Below, piece by piece: positions 34,901 to 48,800 of a stretch of DNA of 64,000 nucleotides; within the stretch, counting starts at the first letter, position 1; each line of letters opens with the position of its first letter. Position numbers and translations under genes: made by a program. This DNA comes from Lagopus muta (lineage: Eukaryota > Chordata > Aves > Galliformes > Phasianidae), in assembly GCF_023343835.1 (NCBI RefSeq), contig NC_064435.1, positions 68,582,134-68,646,133 of the forward strand, written 5' to 3'. Below the pieces are notes generated by a model. It searched no databases. It worked only from the letters and a program-made list of their open reading frames with translations, and was not told the origin of the DNA.

Positions 34901-37900
34901 CACAAGTGGCAACAGATAAACCGACTACAGCTGCTGTTTACTTAGGTGCAGTGGGAATTAGGTGGTGGATGGGCCGTGATTTTTCTGCTGTCTTTATCAG
35001 CGTCGAGCCAGGTGTGTTGATTCACAAATCATCTATGGCAATTTCATGGTGGATTTGCCATGAACCAGTGAATATCCTTCTGGTTATCTTGCTTAAAACT
35101 TTTAAAATTGGTTTCAAGTTCCTTGTCATGGATGAAGCTATCTGACTCATTTAAAGTCTTAAAACTGTCATCAGTTTCTTGGGTTGTGCCTTCATGACGT
35201 CTCTTAGAGAAATTTGCTAGACATCCCAGCTGCAATGTTTCTGCTGTGAATAGGAATACTTCTTGTCATAATGATGGCAGTCACTGGACTCATCCAGATT
35301 GCATGGAACGTCACTCCAAGCTGATGGCAGCATGGACTTTTAATACAGGTAGAAGTGGTCTGCAAATCTCTGGAGTGGCTGGGCATGGGAAAAACTGCAG
35401 CTGAGCACCTTAATCTTTCATCCTGTGCTTAGTTCCCAGCAATAACCTGGTGGTGATCCCAGTTGCTGAACACAGTGGCTTTCTATATATTTTAGTAAGA
35501 ACTGAGTCAGCTCAAGCCGTATTGATATGTTAAAAGGAGAATCTGTCAATTGATCAAACTTCTGGTTTTAGGGTTCTGGACCCTGAAATCAGCGAGTCAG
35601 CAGAGTTCTGTTTCCCTTTCCCTCACCTTATCTTTTTCTTGGATAATTATCTCTTGATCCTCCTAGAAAGAACAGCTCTACACATTTTCTGCTTCAAATG
35701 TTCTATTTTTATTTTTTAAAACATTTACTTAGTCTCTTTCTCTAACCAGAACTATTTTGTTCTTAGTGATCTTCGCATCACTCTGGTGAGAGCGTGTTCC
35801 AGGCAGGCATTTGGGAAAAGCAGAGGAAGCAGCCCTCAGATCTGCCATCTCAGCATCTGCTCCTTCCACCATTTGTGGTCCTAGTTCTGAGGTTTTTTTG
35901 ATCCAGAAGATGTGCTCTGAAGTGCTGGAGCAATGGCTTCTGGTTCTACTCTCAGAGTTTGACTGACAGGCATGTGAAAGTGTGGAATATGTCCTTAGGG
36001 GAGTAAACTCTAAGAATCTTTTCTGTCATAAAAATAGCTGTGTTTAGGAAGTAATTGCCCAACCTTTGGAAAAGCTTGAAAAGTAATTACACAATGACAG
36101 TTGTGACTTCTCAATATTAAAACTATTTTTCATGTGACCTTTTAATGCTGATATGTAAAAGATGTGGAATATTCTTGCAAAACGTGTTTTCAAAAGACCC
36201 ACTGGAGAAATAAGCCTAAGTCTACCTTTTTCTTTATTAAACAGACCTTTAAAATGTGCACTGTTTTCTCGTGTGTTGAAACTCATATGCTCCCTGGTTG
36301 ATTCTGTGATTCTTACTTTTAAACAATTCAAATCTTGGCATTTGTTCTTGATTCTGGCCGGATTCCCAAGCTACCAATTTGGGACTAAAGGGGGGGGGGG
36401 GGGGGGGGGGGGGGGGGAAGCTACCCCTTAGCTTCAGTTTGACAGTTGCTATCTAAATACAGTTGTCACTACTAAATAGTTCAGAGGAGTGAACCAGATG
36501 CCAGTATTTCCAAGTTCCAGGGGTCTGTATGGATGTGAGGAAGGGTGTAACTTCACTTACGATACGTGCTACAGTACAGTTAAGCTGAGAAACATGTTCT
36601 TGAGTCCTGTGAAGTAATGTACTACCCATAAAATTTAATCAATGTAACTCTTTCAACTGTGTTACATTTTGAATAAATTTCACTGTAAAACATACTTTTT
36701 TTTTAAAAAACATTCACCTTCACCTATCCAGATTTTTGGATTTTGTGTAAATAGTAGTATGGAATGGAGAATTCCCTGAAGCTTATTTTGGTGATAAAGG
36801 TAGTAAGGATTTTGAGAACATCTCAAAAGATCTAAAGAAACTAAGTTATTAAACCACATTTATGGAGATGAATTCAGAATCAATATGTGCATAAATGCAA
36901 CATGCAAGGAAGATATGTTGATCACTATACTTACTTTAAAAATAGTCTGAGTGATGTGCATAGACACCAAATTAGCCCTGGAGCCTGAAATAATTGCTTT
37001 CATCAAAACACAAACTTCTACTCACTTTGCTTCTTATTGCCTCGACTCTCTTCTGCAAGGTATACTTGAGGGAGTAAAACATAATTAACTGTCATTGCTC
37101 TCTGGGATGCGGCTTATCTTCTATGCTTGCCAGAGTCATTTTGTAGGACAATTTCATAAGCGCAGGCTTCAGCCACCAGTAATTGTCTTGTTTTTCACAG
37201 GCTAGTAAATGAGTTAGGGGGGAAGGCAACTTTCGATTATCCTCAGCTGAGAGAAGATTGAGGTTGTGTGAGGTGGCTAAATAGCATGATGGTCCAGTTC
37301 AAGTTCCCTGGCACTCTGGAGGTCCTCTGAAGCCCATCTTATTTAATAAAAAGTTGTAAGCACCGACAGATTGCTTATGGTGTAGTTAATAGGATAAGAG
37401 ATTATTAATCAGTGAAAGCTAAAGAAAGAGAAAATTACCAATGTGATAAGGGAGAATTGCAAAGAAAAAATAAGAAAAGCTGCTTACCATTGCGGTTGGG
37501 TGCATGGGGTTTGTGCAGGGCATATTTATCTGCATAAAACACGTAAGTACCAGGCTCTGCTTCTGTTAATTATGCTTTTGATTGTGATAGGTGTCTGTCC
37601 TGTATTCCCATCCATGTAGGAGAGGTCTTAGGCTTGTGGTATTCTCTGTCTCTGTATTTACATGCAGATTATTCAAGTGGTTGTCAATCCTTGTTGGTCT
37701 GGATGGACACTACCTTTAAAAATCATAAGAGCTGTTTCAGTGGACAGCTGTGTTTGCTCTATGCAGAGAAAAGAGAAAATGAAAGCAAACATTATTCCAA
37801 TATCTGTCCGCAGTGCTGCAGCTTTGACCCTCGCAAGCATATCTTTTGAGTTCTTTTGTATTCATTTTGGAGTGGTGGCAGTGGGAGGACCAGAACTGCT

Positions 37901-39484
37901 GGTGGTATTCATGATGCACTGAGGTAGCATTATGATGTTCTCGCTTGTTTATTCTTCTACTAACGTTCTGGGGTTTGGGTTGCTTTTTAACTGCTTGTGA
38001 GCACAGAAGTGATGTTTTCATGGGCTTTCCTATTATAAGTGCCAAATATCTCAGTTTCAAAATGTTAGTAGTCAACCAAGAGCCTATTATCAAGTGTACA
38101 GAATTATACTTGGGCACTTTTGGGTGAAGGGTACATTTTTTTACAGTTTCAGCTCTTTCTTCCATAAATTCAGTTGGCCCTTTCTGCAGAACCCTATCCC
38201 CTCCTTCTGATTTTTGTTTTTATTCTGTGATTTTTTTTTTTTTTGCCTGTAGAACTCAACACTGATCTTAAGTTTGAGACAGACCCTTTGATGTGTGATG
38301 TATTCTGCAATGAGAACAACCCCATGATGTACTCACTTTTTTTTTTCTCTTTAAGTCCTGCTGCAGTTTGATCTCTCCATTCTCTTTCCATTCTTTTTAA
38401 CACCTGGATCATCTGTTTGCTTGTGTCTTTTTTAGCAGGCTTCCTGCTCCTGATTAAGATTTAAAATGAACTTGCTACTTATTTTTACCCTCTGAAAAAT
38501 GATATCTCATATTCTTTTATTGGCTTATATTATTGAGGTTCTGGCTTTGTTTCGATCTTTCTCAAGTCATTTTGGGGAAATGGTTAGCTTTTCGTTTGAG
38601 CATCTGATTTTTATAGCCATCTATGAAGATTTCAATCTGTAAATTTCTAGCTCTGCCTGTTAATTTTAGTGTTCGAGTTTTGTTTGTTCTTCAGTTCTTC
38701 ACCATTATAAAGCAGCTTCTCAACAGTAACATTTTATGACACAGGCTCTTCCTACTTCTTGAGATCAGATGAGTGTTTTCTTTTTCTTTGTGTGAGTGTT
38801 TTGTTGTTATTGTTTGTTTTTTCCACCTCTTCCATGAGCCAGACCTAAACAAGTGTCTTAGCTTCTGTCTGCTGATGTGACCCTTAGCCAGTCTGGCTGA
38901 GAGTCACTGAAGTATCCCATTACCTGTTTGTTTTTTTTTTTTTACTTGGCAGCCTGTCTTTACCTCTGTATTTCATAAAATCTCATACAGTTTCCATCCT
39001 GATTGGATATTAGTCTTCTAGGTGATGTGTTTCAATAAACCTTTGCTGTTCAGCTTAGCGTTTTAATTCATAGGGGCTTACTGTTATTTGTTGATTCTCC
39101 TAGATTATTGATTTTGTTTTAGCTTTCTTCAGTCCCTGTTAAAATGTGACTTTCTGTCTGTTCTTTATACTTTCTATCTGGAGCAGTGATATTCTACTGA
39201 AGGTCTTTTTTCCACCAAGTTTTCAGTAGGACTTTTCTGTAAATAATGCCCCATTTAACGACAGGCATTTTATTTTTTCCATGTCTTTCTTAGGCTTTTA
39301 GTGTTTATACAGAAATGTGTATACTTTCACATGGCTGTTTCATTTCTCTGCAAACTTTAAAAAGAGAATCTGTCTGTTACGGCATTTTTTGGCATTTCTC
39401 TCCTGCATAAGTTTAATAAACTTCTGTCCTCTGTAGCTGGGAGTTACAGATCTCCACAACATTATTGCTTCTCTTAAATCATGT
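34901..39484. other. ADCY2 intron 1, middle part
   Basis: 34.9-35.6 kb may continue the retroelement fossil upstream of its RT, but no motif could be confirmed. An unusual G28 run lies at 36390-36417. A 142-codon open frame on the minus strand (37737-38165) with a shorter plus-strand frame opposite it (37662-37922) has no recognisable similarity. 38.2-39.4 kb is very T-rich on the plus strand (many TTTCTTT words), with T runs at about 38231-38244 and 38932-38943. Confidence 0.55.
36390..36417 (+). repeat. G28 homopolymer in ADCY2 intron 1
   Basis: An unbroken run of 28 G bases in AT-rich DNA, on the coding strand of ADCY2. Long G runs form G-quadruplexes and impede polymerases; the run would also be present in the nascent pre-mRNA. 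The length may be approximate because such tracts are error-prone in sequencing. Confidence 0.9.
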
Positions 39485-39690
39485 AGAATCACAGAATCAT
39501 CAAGGTCAGAAAAGACCTCCAAGATCATCTAGTCCCACCTACCACCAGTATTTCCCCACTAAACCATGTACCTCAGTACAACATCTTAATGTTTTTTAAA
39601 CGCCTCCAGGGGCAGTGACTCAGCCACCTTCCTGGGCAGCTCATTCCAGTGCCTGACCACTCTTTCGGAGAACAACCTTTTCCTAATGTA
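39485..39690 (-). mobile_element. CR1 LINE 3' fragment, antisense
   Basis: Starts 'agaatcacagaatcatcaag' and reads 'aagatcatctagtcccacct', 'ccttcctgggcagctcattc' and 'cagtgcctgaccactctttc', a clear antisense CR1 3' UTR. It breaks off near 39690, so it is strongly 5'-truncated. Confidence 0.92.
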
Positions 39691-42600
39691 CTATGTCCTT
39701 GTAACCTGTTCAATTTGAATGATTTCCTATGACCTTTGAAGTGCCAGCAAACTCATTCTTTTCCAGTTTAGGTTAAATTTATCTGCCTCTCAAGAGCACC
39801 TTCCATGTACCTAAAGATTCCTTGATTTCTTCAAATTACCTTTTAAATTAATTTTCTTAGCTGCTTATTGAACCTAGGCTTGTCAACCTATTTTGTTCCA
39901 GAAACACTGATGAGAGAGCTACTACAGTCTTCTATTTCTCCACTAGCGACCAATATTTTGCCTTCAGGACTTTTCTCCTAGCCTTCCTTATGTTAGTGTT
40001 ATTTGCACTGGTCATAGCCTTTGACTGTTCCTTTGTACCTCTGGAGATCACATCCAAACCTTCTGTGATCTGATGTTTTTGTGTCAAGCAGAGAAGCCTG
40101 TGTTCTCTGGTATTTTAGACTTTGTGTTTCTGATTGATACAACACTGAAGTATCAACACTGAAGTATCAACTCTAATTCCTATTGGGCAAACTAGGAAGA
40201 AATTGGATTCAGCTGCTTTGTACTAAGCAAGGAAGAATGTGAACAGCTACACAGCTAAACTCACTAAGGACCCACAGGCCAAAAATGCTTGATACTGTAG
40301 TCAGTAACATAGGTGATCGCTGGGGTGTTTCCCAAGACTTAAGTGGTTAGTCATTTTATTATCGCTATTATTGTCTTTGTGCTAACTGGGGCAGATGGTG
40401 TGAAGACAAAGAGTAGTTCATTTCACAAGTATTGTTGCATTGGTGCAAAATGCTGAGCTTCTCATATGGGGGGATTTTATAGTACATGTTCACTATTTGG
40501 AAGTTTGAGGAAATGTTCAAGGTGATGAAAGTGTCACCTGAAGGATCTGAATGAAGTGTTGCTATTAATGTTAATGTCCCAATATACTAGCAAATAAAAA
40601 ATGAACTAGAATCTGGCATTGAATCCAGAACTGTTTCTTGTAGTTACATATATGTGTGTGCAGCAGCTTGGAAGCTATAATGAGAATCTAAATTTCACTA
40701 TGCACGTGATGTGCAGATTGCTGGTCTGATTGCTGGCAGGCGAGTAGTCAAGTATCACTGTCTGCTAACAGCAGGTGCAGAATGTGGTTCTGACTCATTA
40801 ATGGGGAAGTGAATTTCTCAAGACAAGAATCTCCGTGAAGAAACTGGATGTTGAGCCTGATGTTCTTATTATTGATGTACCAAACCAAAGAGGGAATGTT
40901 GAATCAGAGGGAGAAATCTCTTGGTGAAAATCAAGCACTTTGTCAACATAAAAGGCAGGGCAGTTTGATTAAAAAGTACAGTTCAATTAATTTGTTGCTA
41001 ATGTCCATGAGCATGCTGTGGAAAGCTCAATAAATGATTAATCAACTAAAATATAAAGGCACACGAGAAAGCTTCTAACCAGGAACTTAAGAAGGAAGCA
41101 CAAGCAAAGCTTTGAGTTATGAAAGAAAAAAGTAGATGTGAAAGGCAGAGAAGTTTTTCTTAGTTGTGGATCCAGAAAATACCACGCAGGCTTGGAAATG
41201 GCATCTGGACTTAAAGGCAAATCATTGTTTCTGGAGGGAAGATGCTCTCATAGTGATGAAATAGGTGGAAAAAAATTCTGCGGTGGTCAGTGAAAACTTC
41301 TCAGTTGTCCTAAATGATGAGATTCTAAATGAAGCTGTACAGCTCCTTGGCTGGGAGCAGCAGCATCTCCCAGTAAAACGGGGATTTTTCCAGCTGCCTA
41401 GCATATGACACACTGCAATCAGCTGTAAGCAAGTTCACTAAAATATAAAAATACGGGATAAAAGTTACAAGCACCCAGGAGATTTTTATATCTTTATCTT
41501 TGGAGAGAACTATTTCTTGAGGTGTTAGAGAACTGAAATGCTGTGTACTTCTGTGAAGAGAAAGGTGGTGACATCTTCTGAAAATCATTGTGGTTCTCAT
41601 TCTCACAAGACTTGGGAAACATTTTACGGGAAAAAATGGCCAATTTTTGCTACAGAGGTAACCGAACAGATTCCTGCAGTCAGCCTGCTTAAATGAAGAT
41701 GTCCTACTTTGTTAAGGAGGTGGGTGAGCTAATAGTCCTTCAGGCCATTTTTTTTTTTAAATGCTCAACATTTTCTACTGTAGTTATATGAAATCTTACA
41801 TAGTTTCAATGTTTGAAGAACACTGCTCACTTTTAAAAAATATGTGTTCTTATTTAGAAGCATTTCACTGATCTCAGCAAAAAAGGATTTTAGTAATGAT
41901 TTAGTATAGTAAATGGTTTGAATTAATTGTGACTAAGCATGTGGTATTTCAGATCTCAGCAGGGGTCTGCTGTCTGTAGACTGGTGTCAAATTCCATTAG
42001 ATGACAAGAATAAAGGAAAAAGCACCAGAAGAATGAGAGAGATGATGGGAGGAGATTTTATGCTGAGACTGCTATTGTAAATGCTTGTTTGTTCATTTTT
42101 ATAGGGTGATTTATCTAGTTGTGTGGCTTATATAAAAGAGTGAATTGCTCTTCAGCAGCTCTGATGTTTAAAATTAAACAGAAGCACACTGTTATTTGGA
42201 AGGGGAGGGAACAGGATGGGGAATGAGAAAAGGTTGTAGCTTTTGGAAAGATCAGTGAAAGTGATTCAGATTTTAGAGATGATAACAATATTATTACGTA
42301 CTTATGCATTTATGGGGGTTAGAACAATTTGTAACGGTAGACTTCTTAATTTCTTCAGTGATTAAAAGGCAGCAAGATAGCAAACACTCAGGAAGATAGA
42401 GCTGTCAGGCAAGATCCATGTATTGTAGGCCTAGCCGTTATATTTGAAAGTGTCATGCTGATAGTTTAATTCCATTACCTCTGGTGTATTTTAATTTCTG
42501 TGAGTAGCAATAAAAAAGAAGGAAAGTGTTTTGTGCGGGTTCTTTTTCCATCCTTCGGAAATAGTTAGGGAAACAGAACATTTTATTGTTGGGAATTGTC

Positions 42601-45600
42601 CTTGTACCTGACATCATCTTGTAACTTGCTAAACACACTGATGATTGCTAATACTGATAGAGACGTTCCAAGCTCTAAATGTCCTCCTCTTTGAAAATTT
42701 CACTTCTTTAGAGAAATAGAAAAATACTGTTGCAAGTAATTTTGAGAAGAAAATCCTGTGTCAGGCAGCCTGCCTCTGTTGGCCTAAAACTAGCACATAT
42801 TTTACAGGCAATATTGGGAAAAGTACCCTGTATTGAATGAATTGAATTAAATGAATTAAAGTTACAGGAATTATTTTTTTATATGTATACTTTAATTGCC
42901 TTCAGCTTACCCTATTCTATCATTAAATTCATCTTTTACTTTAGATAAAAAATGTGTATGGTGAGATAGAAGCACTTTGGGCTTCTAGAAGCTGTGGCTT
43001 TGTCGTCGGCTCAGCTAGGTGAAGTCCCACTGAAGCCAGGGAGGCTGCTTTCATATACATGGAATGAGAAGCTGGTGTAACTGGGGTCTATTTTTTATTT
43101 CTTTTACTGCATATATTTAAGGCAAACCAAAACTTCAAAACTTTGGAATAGGCAATCAAACAAGGGAGGATAGTAGGAATAACTTTTACATTTAGTGATT
43201 GAAATGGCTCATCTAAGTGTTGAGGTTGGTTTACACTTAAAAAAAAAAAAAAAAAAAAATTTTTTTTGGTGATTAGCTTGTAACGAGGAACAAAATTTTG
43301 ATAGATTGATCACATGATAGAATACGTATGTACGTAGATATTTAACTGTGTGTGTGTACATGTGCTGTAAATTGAAAGCTGAATGTTATTCTGTTATAAA
43401 GTGAGATCATCCTAGAAAGCAGTATGTACCCATACATGACTGAAATGGAAAAGCATATTGTCAAATTCCTTGTAGTTCATTAATAGATTCATTGTTACTG
43501 TGTTATGAATTTGATGTTATCAAATTTGACATCACTTAAGTCCAAGTTTCCTGAATCTTGGCTTTCTTTAGGATGGTGTGAGTTCCTCTTCATGTCTGCA
43601 ACCTTGACTGTATGATAGACAGTGTTGTCATGTCCCATCGATAAAGGGAGAGGAAAGGAGTGACGTTGTCCTGTCTCGGGGGAGGGGTCTCACTTCTCAG
43701 TGCGTAACAGGAGTTTTGCAATCCCACCTGTAAGTGCAGGAGTGAAACAGTTTAATTAAATGCTTTTGATGAAATCTGGGCTGAAACTGATCAAGATGTT
43801 CACTGAAACAAACTTCAGGGGTGGGGATGAACAAAACCCCATTTATTATTATGCAGTCATACACAGAAGAAGATAAGGTAACTTAAATGTGTTGTTTTAA
43901 AGGTGAGAAAGGCAAGAGTTAGTTCTGAAAAGTACTACTGTCTTTCTGTTTGGCTTCGTGGCAATAGCTGAGGTACAGGAAGGATAACCCTCAGCCTGCC
44001 CTGCCTGATCAGAGGTAGGCTCTCATAGCTGTGTTTCTGCCGGTTTCCAGCAGCCAGGGATTGCTGCTCTGCTCCAGGAACCATATGGCTGATGGCTAAT
44101 GGCTTGAGCCATATGGTATATCAGCTAATGAGCTTGGCAGAAAGTCGATCAATTCCTCTCCTGTCCTGTCAAAGTCCAGAGTCTGCTTTGGTTATGTGTA
44201 TGCCTGAGCTCGTGGCTCCTGCCTGATGTGGTGCTGACCGGAGGCGTGGGGACACTTGTGGCAGTGGGTGAGCATGCTGGAGGCAGCTGACGAGCATGGA
44301 AGTGTGCAGAGCTTGTACAATAAGGTCATGAACAGCAGGGGAAGGCTGTGAAAGAGTGCAACAGCACTTGTCTCTTATAGATACTGGCTTGTGTAGTTTG
44401 TCTTTTATAAGGGGGAAAAAAAAATATGCTGAAACACATTTCCTATTTATTTATTTATTTGTTTGTTTTTGCACTAACTGTAGAAAGTTTTATATAAGTA
44501 AGATAAAAAGCCCACAGAAGATAAAATGTTAAGTATTTAAGCTGACGAGCTACCAGTGGGCAAAAAGTATCAGACACTAAGAAAGCCATTACAAAACTAG
44601 GGGAAAATCAGTTGAAATCAGTGCTGAAAAATGATCAAATAGGTGCTTTCAGATTGTCCCCATGATTTCACCAACAGGAGAAGTAGAGGTGAAGCGTTTC
44701 TGCATACAGTGTGACTTGTGGAGGGCATTACGCTGCTGCAACAGCAGCATTTGGGGCCTTTTGCAATCCTTTTTTTTGCTCAAAATTGCTGTTAGAACTC
44801 CTAACAGCTGCATGAATGAATTAAAGTTGTACAACCAGCCTTTGATACAGTGCTGTTGTACTTCAACCATGGATGCTTTGGAATTAATGCAGTAATAAAT
44901 ATTTTTTTAATGCTTCTATCACTAGATGATTTAAACATATTAGTGTAGTAACTTTTATACAGGTTCTGTAAATGAATTTAATTCCGCTTTATTCTGAATC
45001 TCTTTTTGAGGTACGTTCCAGCTATTACACTGCATGTTGCTGCACATTTCAAAGTTAGCACTAGCTAGGAAAAAAATGGTGCATATAATCTGTAACCCAC
45101 CCATCCAGCTGAGTGCTTCAAAAAGAAGCAAGATAGATAGTACCTGATAGATATTGATGTCAAAAAAATTAGACTCTAAAGGACTTATTGACAGCATAGT
45201 CAATTTGGGAGGTGTTTAGACAGTTGCGTTCTTCAGTGGAGATTCTTCAGTTTAACCTGTGAACCATACTGTCTGCAGAGATCTTGTGAATTCAGGAGCA
45301 GAAAAGCTTGTGCCGCTTTCTGCAGATTGGATATGCCTTGCCTCTAATTCACTTGGTCCTTCATGCCTACCACATTACAGTGGTGTGAGTTAGTTTTCTC
45401 AATCTACTTCAAATAATGTACTTCTCAATTTAACCAAAGAGGTATTCGTGTGGCTAATGGTTATTTATGAAGCTAATCCAAATTACAGCTCCTTACATGG
45501 ACAGAAATCCTGTTTTGATTCATATCACTAGACATTTGATTGATATTCCCATGTCTTTCTGAAATATCAGTGCACCATCAGTTAAGAGTGTCTTACTCTG

Positions 45601-45657
45601 GTCTGACCTTTAAGTACATCAGTTTTTAACTTCCTTTTCATTTTCCTTTGTTTTCAG
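39691..45657. other. ADCY2 intron 1, last part
   Basis: No exon, RNA gene or confident mobile element was recognised. Small features are a 14-base direct repeat (CAACACTGAAGTAT) at about 40140-40168, an A21-T8 junction at 43239-43267 and an ATTT repeat near 44446-44466. The intron ends with a good pyrimidine tract and TTTTCAG acceptor at 45651-45657. Confidence 0.65.
43239..43267. repeat. A21 followed by T8
   Basis: A run of 21 A directly joined to 8 T, forming a short perfect palindromic A/T junction. Likely simple expansion. Confidence 0.85.
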
Positions 45658-45855
45658 GAAATTGAAGACCACGTGGCATTTTTAATAACTGTTCCAACAG
45701 CTCTAGCAATTTTTTTTGCTATATTTATCCTTGTCTGCTTAGAGCCTGTCTTTAAGAAGCTGCTCCGTGTATTTTCGTTGGTGGTCTGGGTATGTCTTGT
45801 TGCCATGGGATATCTCTTTATGTGTTTCGGAGGAATCATCTGTCCCTGGGACCAG
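45658..45855 (+). CDS. ADCY2: Adenylyl cyclase type 2, coding exon 2
   Basis: This exon adds residues 76-141 in phase 0 at both ends. It opens with EIEDHVAFLITVPTAL and closes with PWDQ, as in mammalian ADCY2 with a few conservative changes. It carries membrane segment 2 (about residues 82-103), a short basic cytosolic loop with KK (108-109), and membrane segment 3 (about 114-135). Upstream, a pyrimidine-rich tract precedes TTTTCAG; downstream the donor is a perfect CAG/GTAAGA. Exon 1 to exon 2 spans a 16,705-base intron. The next exon, encoding membrane segments 4-6 and the way into the C1 catalytic domain, was not found before 64000, so intron 2 exceeds 18 kb. Confidence 0.97.
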
Positions 45856-48800
45856 GTAAGATTGTCATTATTACTAATTTTATTTCTACTGGCTGGATTT
45901 CTAGGAGCGATATTCTGCGAAAGTGTCAGCATTAGCTTCTGTGGGACATCTCATGGAAAGTTTTTGTGACCAAGTGTTTCTGTGCTAAGATTTCCTGCAT
46001 CTGTTTCGTTGATTTCAGTCCGCCCAACTTCCTTCTGTAGTGAACATTTGATTCCAGATTCCAGACCAATTAGCATGTTGGAAGTGTGAGATTTGTTCAA
46101 ATCTGCTGATGCTGTCTTCAGCTTAAAGTGTGAGAGCTTTCTGTTCAGTGGTCTTCAATATATTTTGTAGCAACGTTTGAAGAAAAATGATTGATAACTT
46201 CCTTACGTATCTAAGGAAATACGTAAGTACAGAAACAGGGAATTACCATTTCATTAAAAAAAAAAAAAAAAAGGAAAACAAAGCAAAGTGTAGTTGCCTC
46301 TTAATTGCAGCATTTTTGAAATATTAATAAATGATATGTGATATCCAGAGCTGTACCTGATAGATTCTTTGGTGTTTTGCTGCATCCTTTTCCTTTCCTG
46401 CATTCTCTCAACATGGAAATGCTGTTGATGTAATAATCACTGCAAACCTCCCTATAGGATGGAAAAAATCCTTTAAATATACAAATGTGTCCCCTGAAAA
46501 CTCTGTGTTGAGTGCATGTTTAGTGTAAGACTTAAATTGTAATAGTCTATCTGTGGTGCCTTCTAGGTCCTTATCTTGAATCAATTTATCTGACTTTCTA
46601 TTTGCAACTTGCAAAGACTTATGCAAATATTGAACTTTAAGTATGCAACTAATTCCTCTAACATCGTTGATTCAGATGATTTAAATTGCTGATGTATGTT
46701 GATAATATTAGTTTTGGTCCCCTCATCTCCCTTTCTTGTTCTTCCTTTTTTTTTTTTTTTTTTTTTAAATAAGTATTTGGAACTACCAAACCAGGCCACA
46801 TTTGAAAGTGATAAAAAAGCAAGCCTGAATGTATTATATTTTTTTCTAGGTACCCATTTCACCATGGTTGATTTTGTGATACCAAGGCTAGGTATTTCAC
46901 GTGGCCTTACTTTGTTGATTTATTTATTTATTGCCAGCTGTGAGATGTCATGCTAGACTATTTCAAGCTTTCAAGCTTAGATACAAATATATAGTTAGTC
47001 ATATTATCTTTTCACTGCAAATTCTGTGGAGTTTGATCTTGTTATTTGAAAGGCATGATAATGATTTTTCAAAAGCATATGGTGTGAAAGATATCTGAAA
47101 TGGATTAGGTTGTTGCAGTCCTGGTGTTTTCTTTAGTCTGCCAAGGTGGCTTGTCCTACTGTGCAAACTGTGGGAATTTCCATAACATCATGATGACTGG
47201 GTTGGCCATCTATAGCAGGAAGGGCTGCAGAGCTCTTGGGAAAGACATGGTCCTTTAGCAGATTGCTAGGACACAAGGAGTCAGATGCTTTGATCTGCTC
47301 CTTGGTTGATGTGCAAGAGGTTCTTGGGAAGAGGATATTTGAAAGCAAGCAGCGTTAGTTGATCTGCCCAAAGCTGCAGCTGTCTCACGTAGTGGACAGG
47401 ACTTTTCCAAACAGCACTGACCCTACTGCCTGTATCTGGCTTAACTGGAACTTGCTGGTGTGCTTACTGTCTGGAAGGAGAGGGGCTGGGGTACAGCAGC
47501 CTTTGACCACTTCAAGAAGTTGCTGCCTCAGAATACTTTCTGTTTTTTCCTTGGAATAGCAGTGCTGTTTTGGTGATTGCTGTTGGTACACTTTTGCCTA
47601 CTGTCAGTTAGGAGTAAACTACAGAAATATGGAAATCTTTCTGGGAGTTTGACCTCATACAAAGCAGGCTGATCCCATGTTTAATGGAAAAAAAAAGCAG
47701 CCAGCAATAGAGCTGTGCAGTCCTATAGTGTTGGTGTTTTGATTGCGCTGCATCAGGAATACGTGGGTCAGTAATAGATGTTCTGTCCTGTAATTATACA
47801 TGAAAGCAAATCTGAAAAAATCCTTCTTCAAAGATGACTGACAGATTCTTTCTTAAAGGTTTACATTTTAGGAATTTGAAACATGTTTTGCTTCATTTAT
47901 TAGGGTCTTTTTCTTGTTCCTCTGTGCTTCTTGTGAGAGAAAAGAAATTGATATAAAATTTAAATTAATTCTGTTTCAGATATATCCTTGTCACAATAAC
48001 TAATTGGAAAATGATCAAAATACTAATTAAAAAAAACAACTGTTCATGCACCAAAGGTACTTCACTTTCATTTTCTTCAAACTACAAGCTAAGTTTGTTC
48101 TTGTCTAGCGGGGTTTAAAAATAATCTTTTCAGCACATCTTTCATGTCTTCCAAATCCTGAGCTTGTAAAAAAGGTGGAATTTCTTAATTGTACTGGTGA
48201 ACAGTTAAAAGATAAATATGCTGCATACCATCGTTAATAGAAAGAATGTGTTTTTCTTTCACTTGTGTACAAACCTTTTCCCTTTGAAGGACAACTCTGC
48301 ATCCCTTAGGTTTTGGCTTGATGATTTTAGTATTCCTTTTGGCTGTTTTTACGTGCTAAATGCCAATTTTCTCTGTTGTTGGAAAAACCTCAGGTGTGAA
48401 CTTTTGCAGCTTTTGTTTACAATAAAAATACCACTTCAGAGGGAGTATTTTTGTTATGAATTCAATATATATTTAATGTGGAGCAGCTCCCTCTGTGCCT
48501 GCAGGCACATAGCTCAAATAACTTCCATGAAAAATGGGGAATTGAAAATGAAGCGGGCTGGTCAGTGCCGGTGTTTTTTGTGTTAGTCCTGTGGGCTGGT
48601 ATGAAATAAGTGCAAATCATAATTGGTTTCAGCTTGCTTTTGTTGTCCCTGCAGACTGCTTTTATCTGTCTGCATTTCCTCATCTCTTGTTCAGCCACAG
48701 CTACAGCTTTGGAGAGAAAGCCGTTATTGGGTGTGCGGATCTGGCGGTGTTGGGAGTGGGGTGCAGGCGGCTGCAGGCTCTTACTTTGTCCCTCAGGCCT

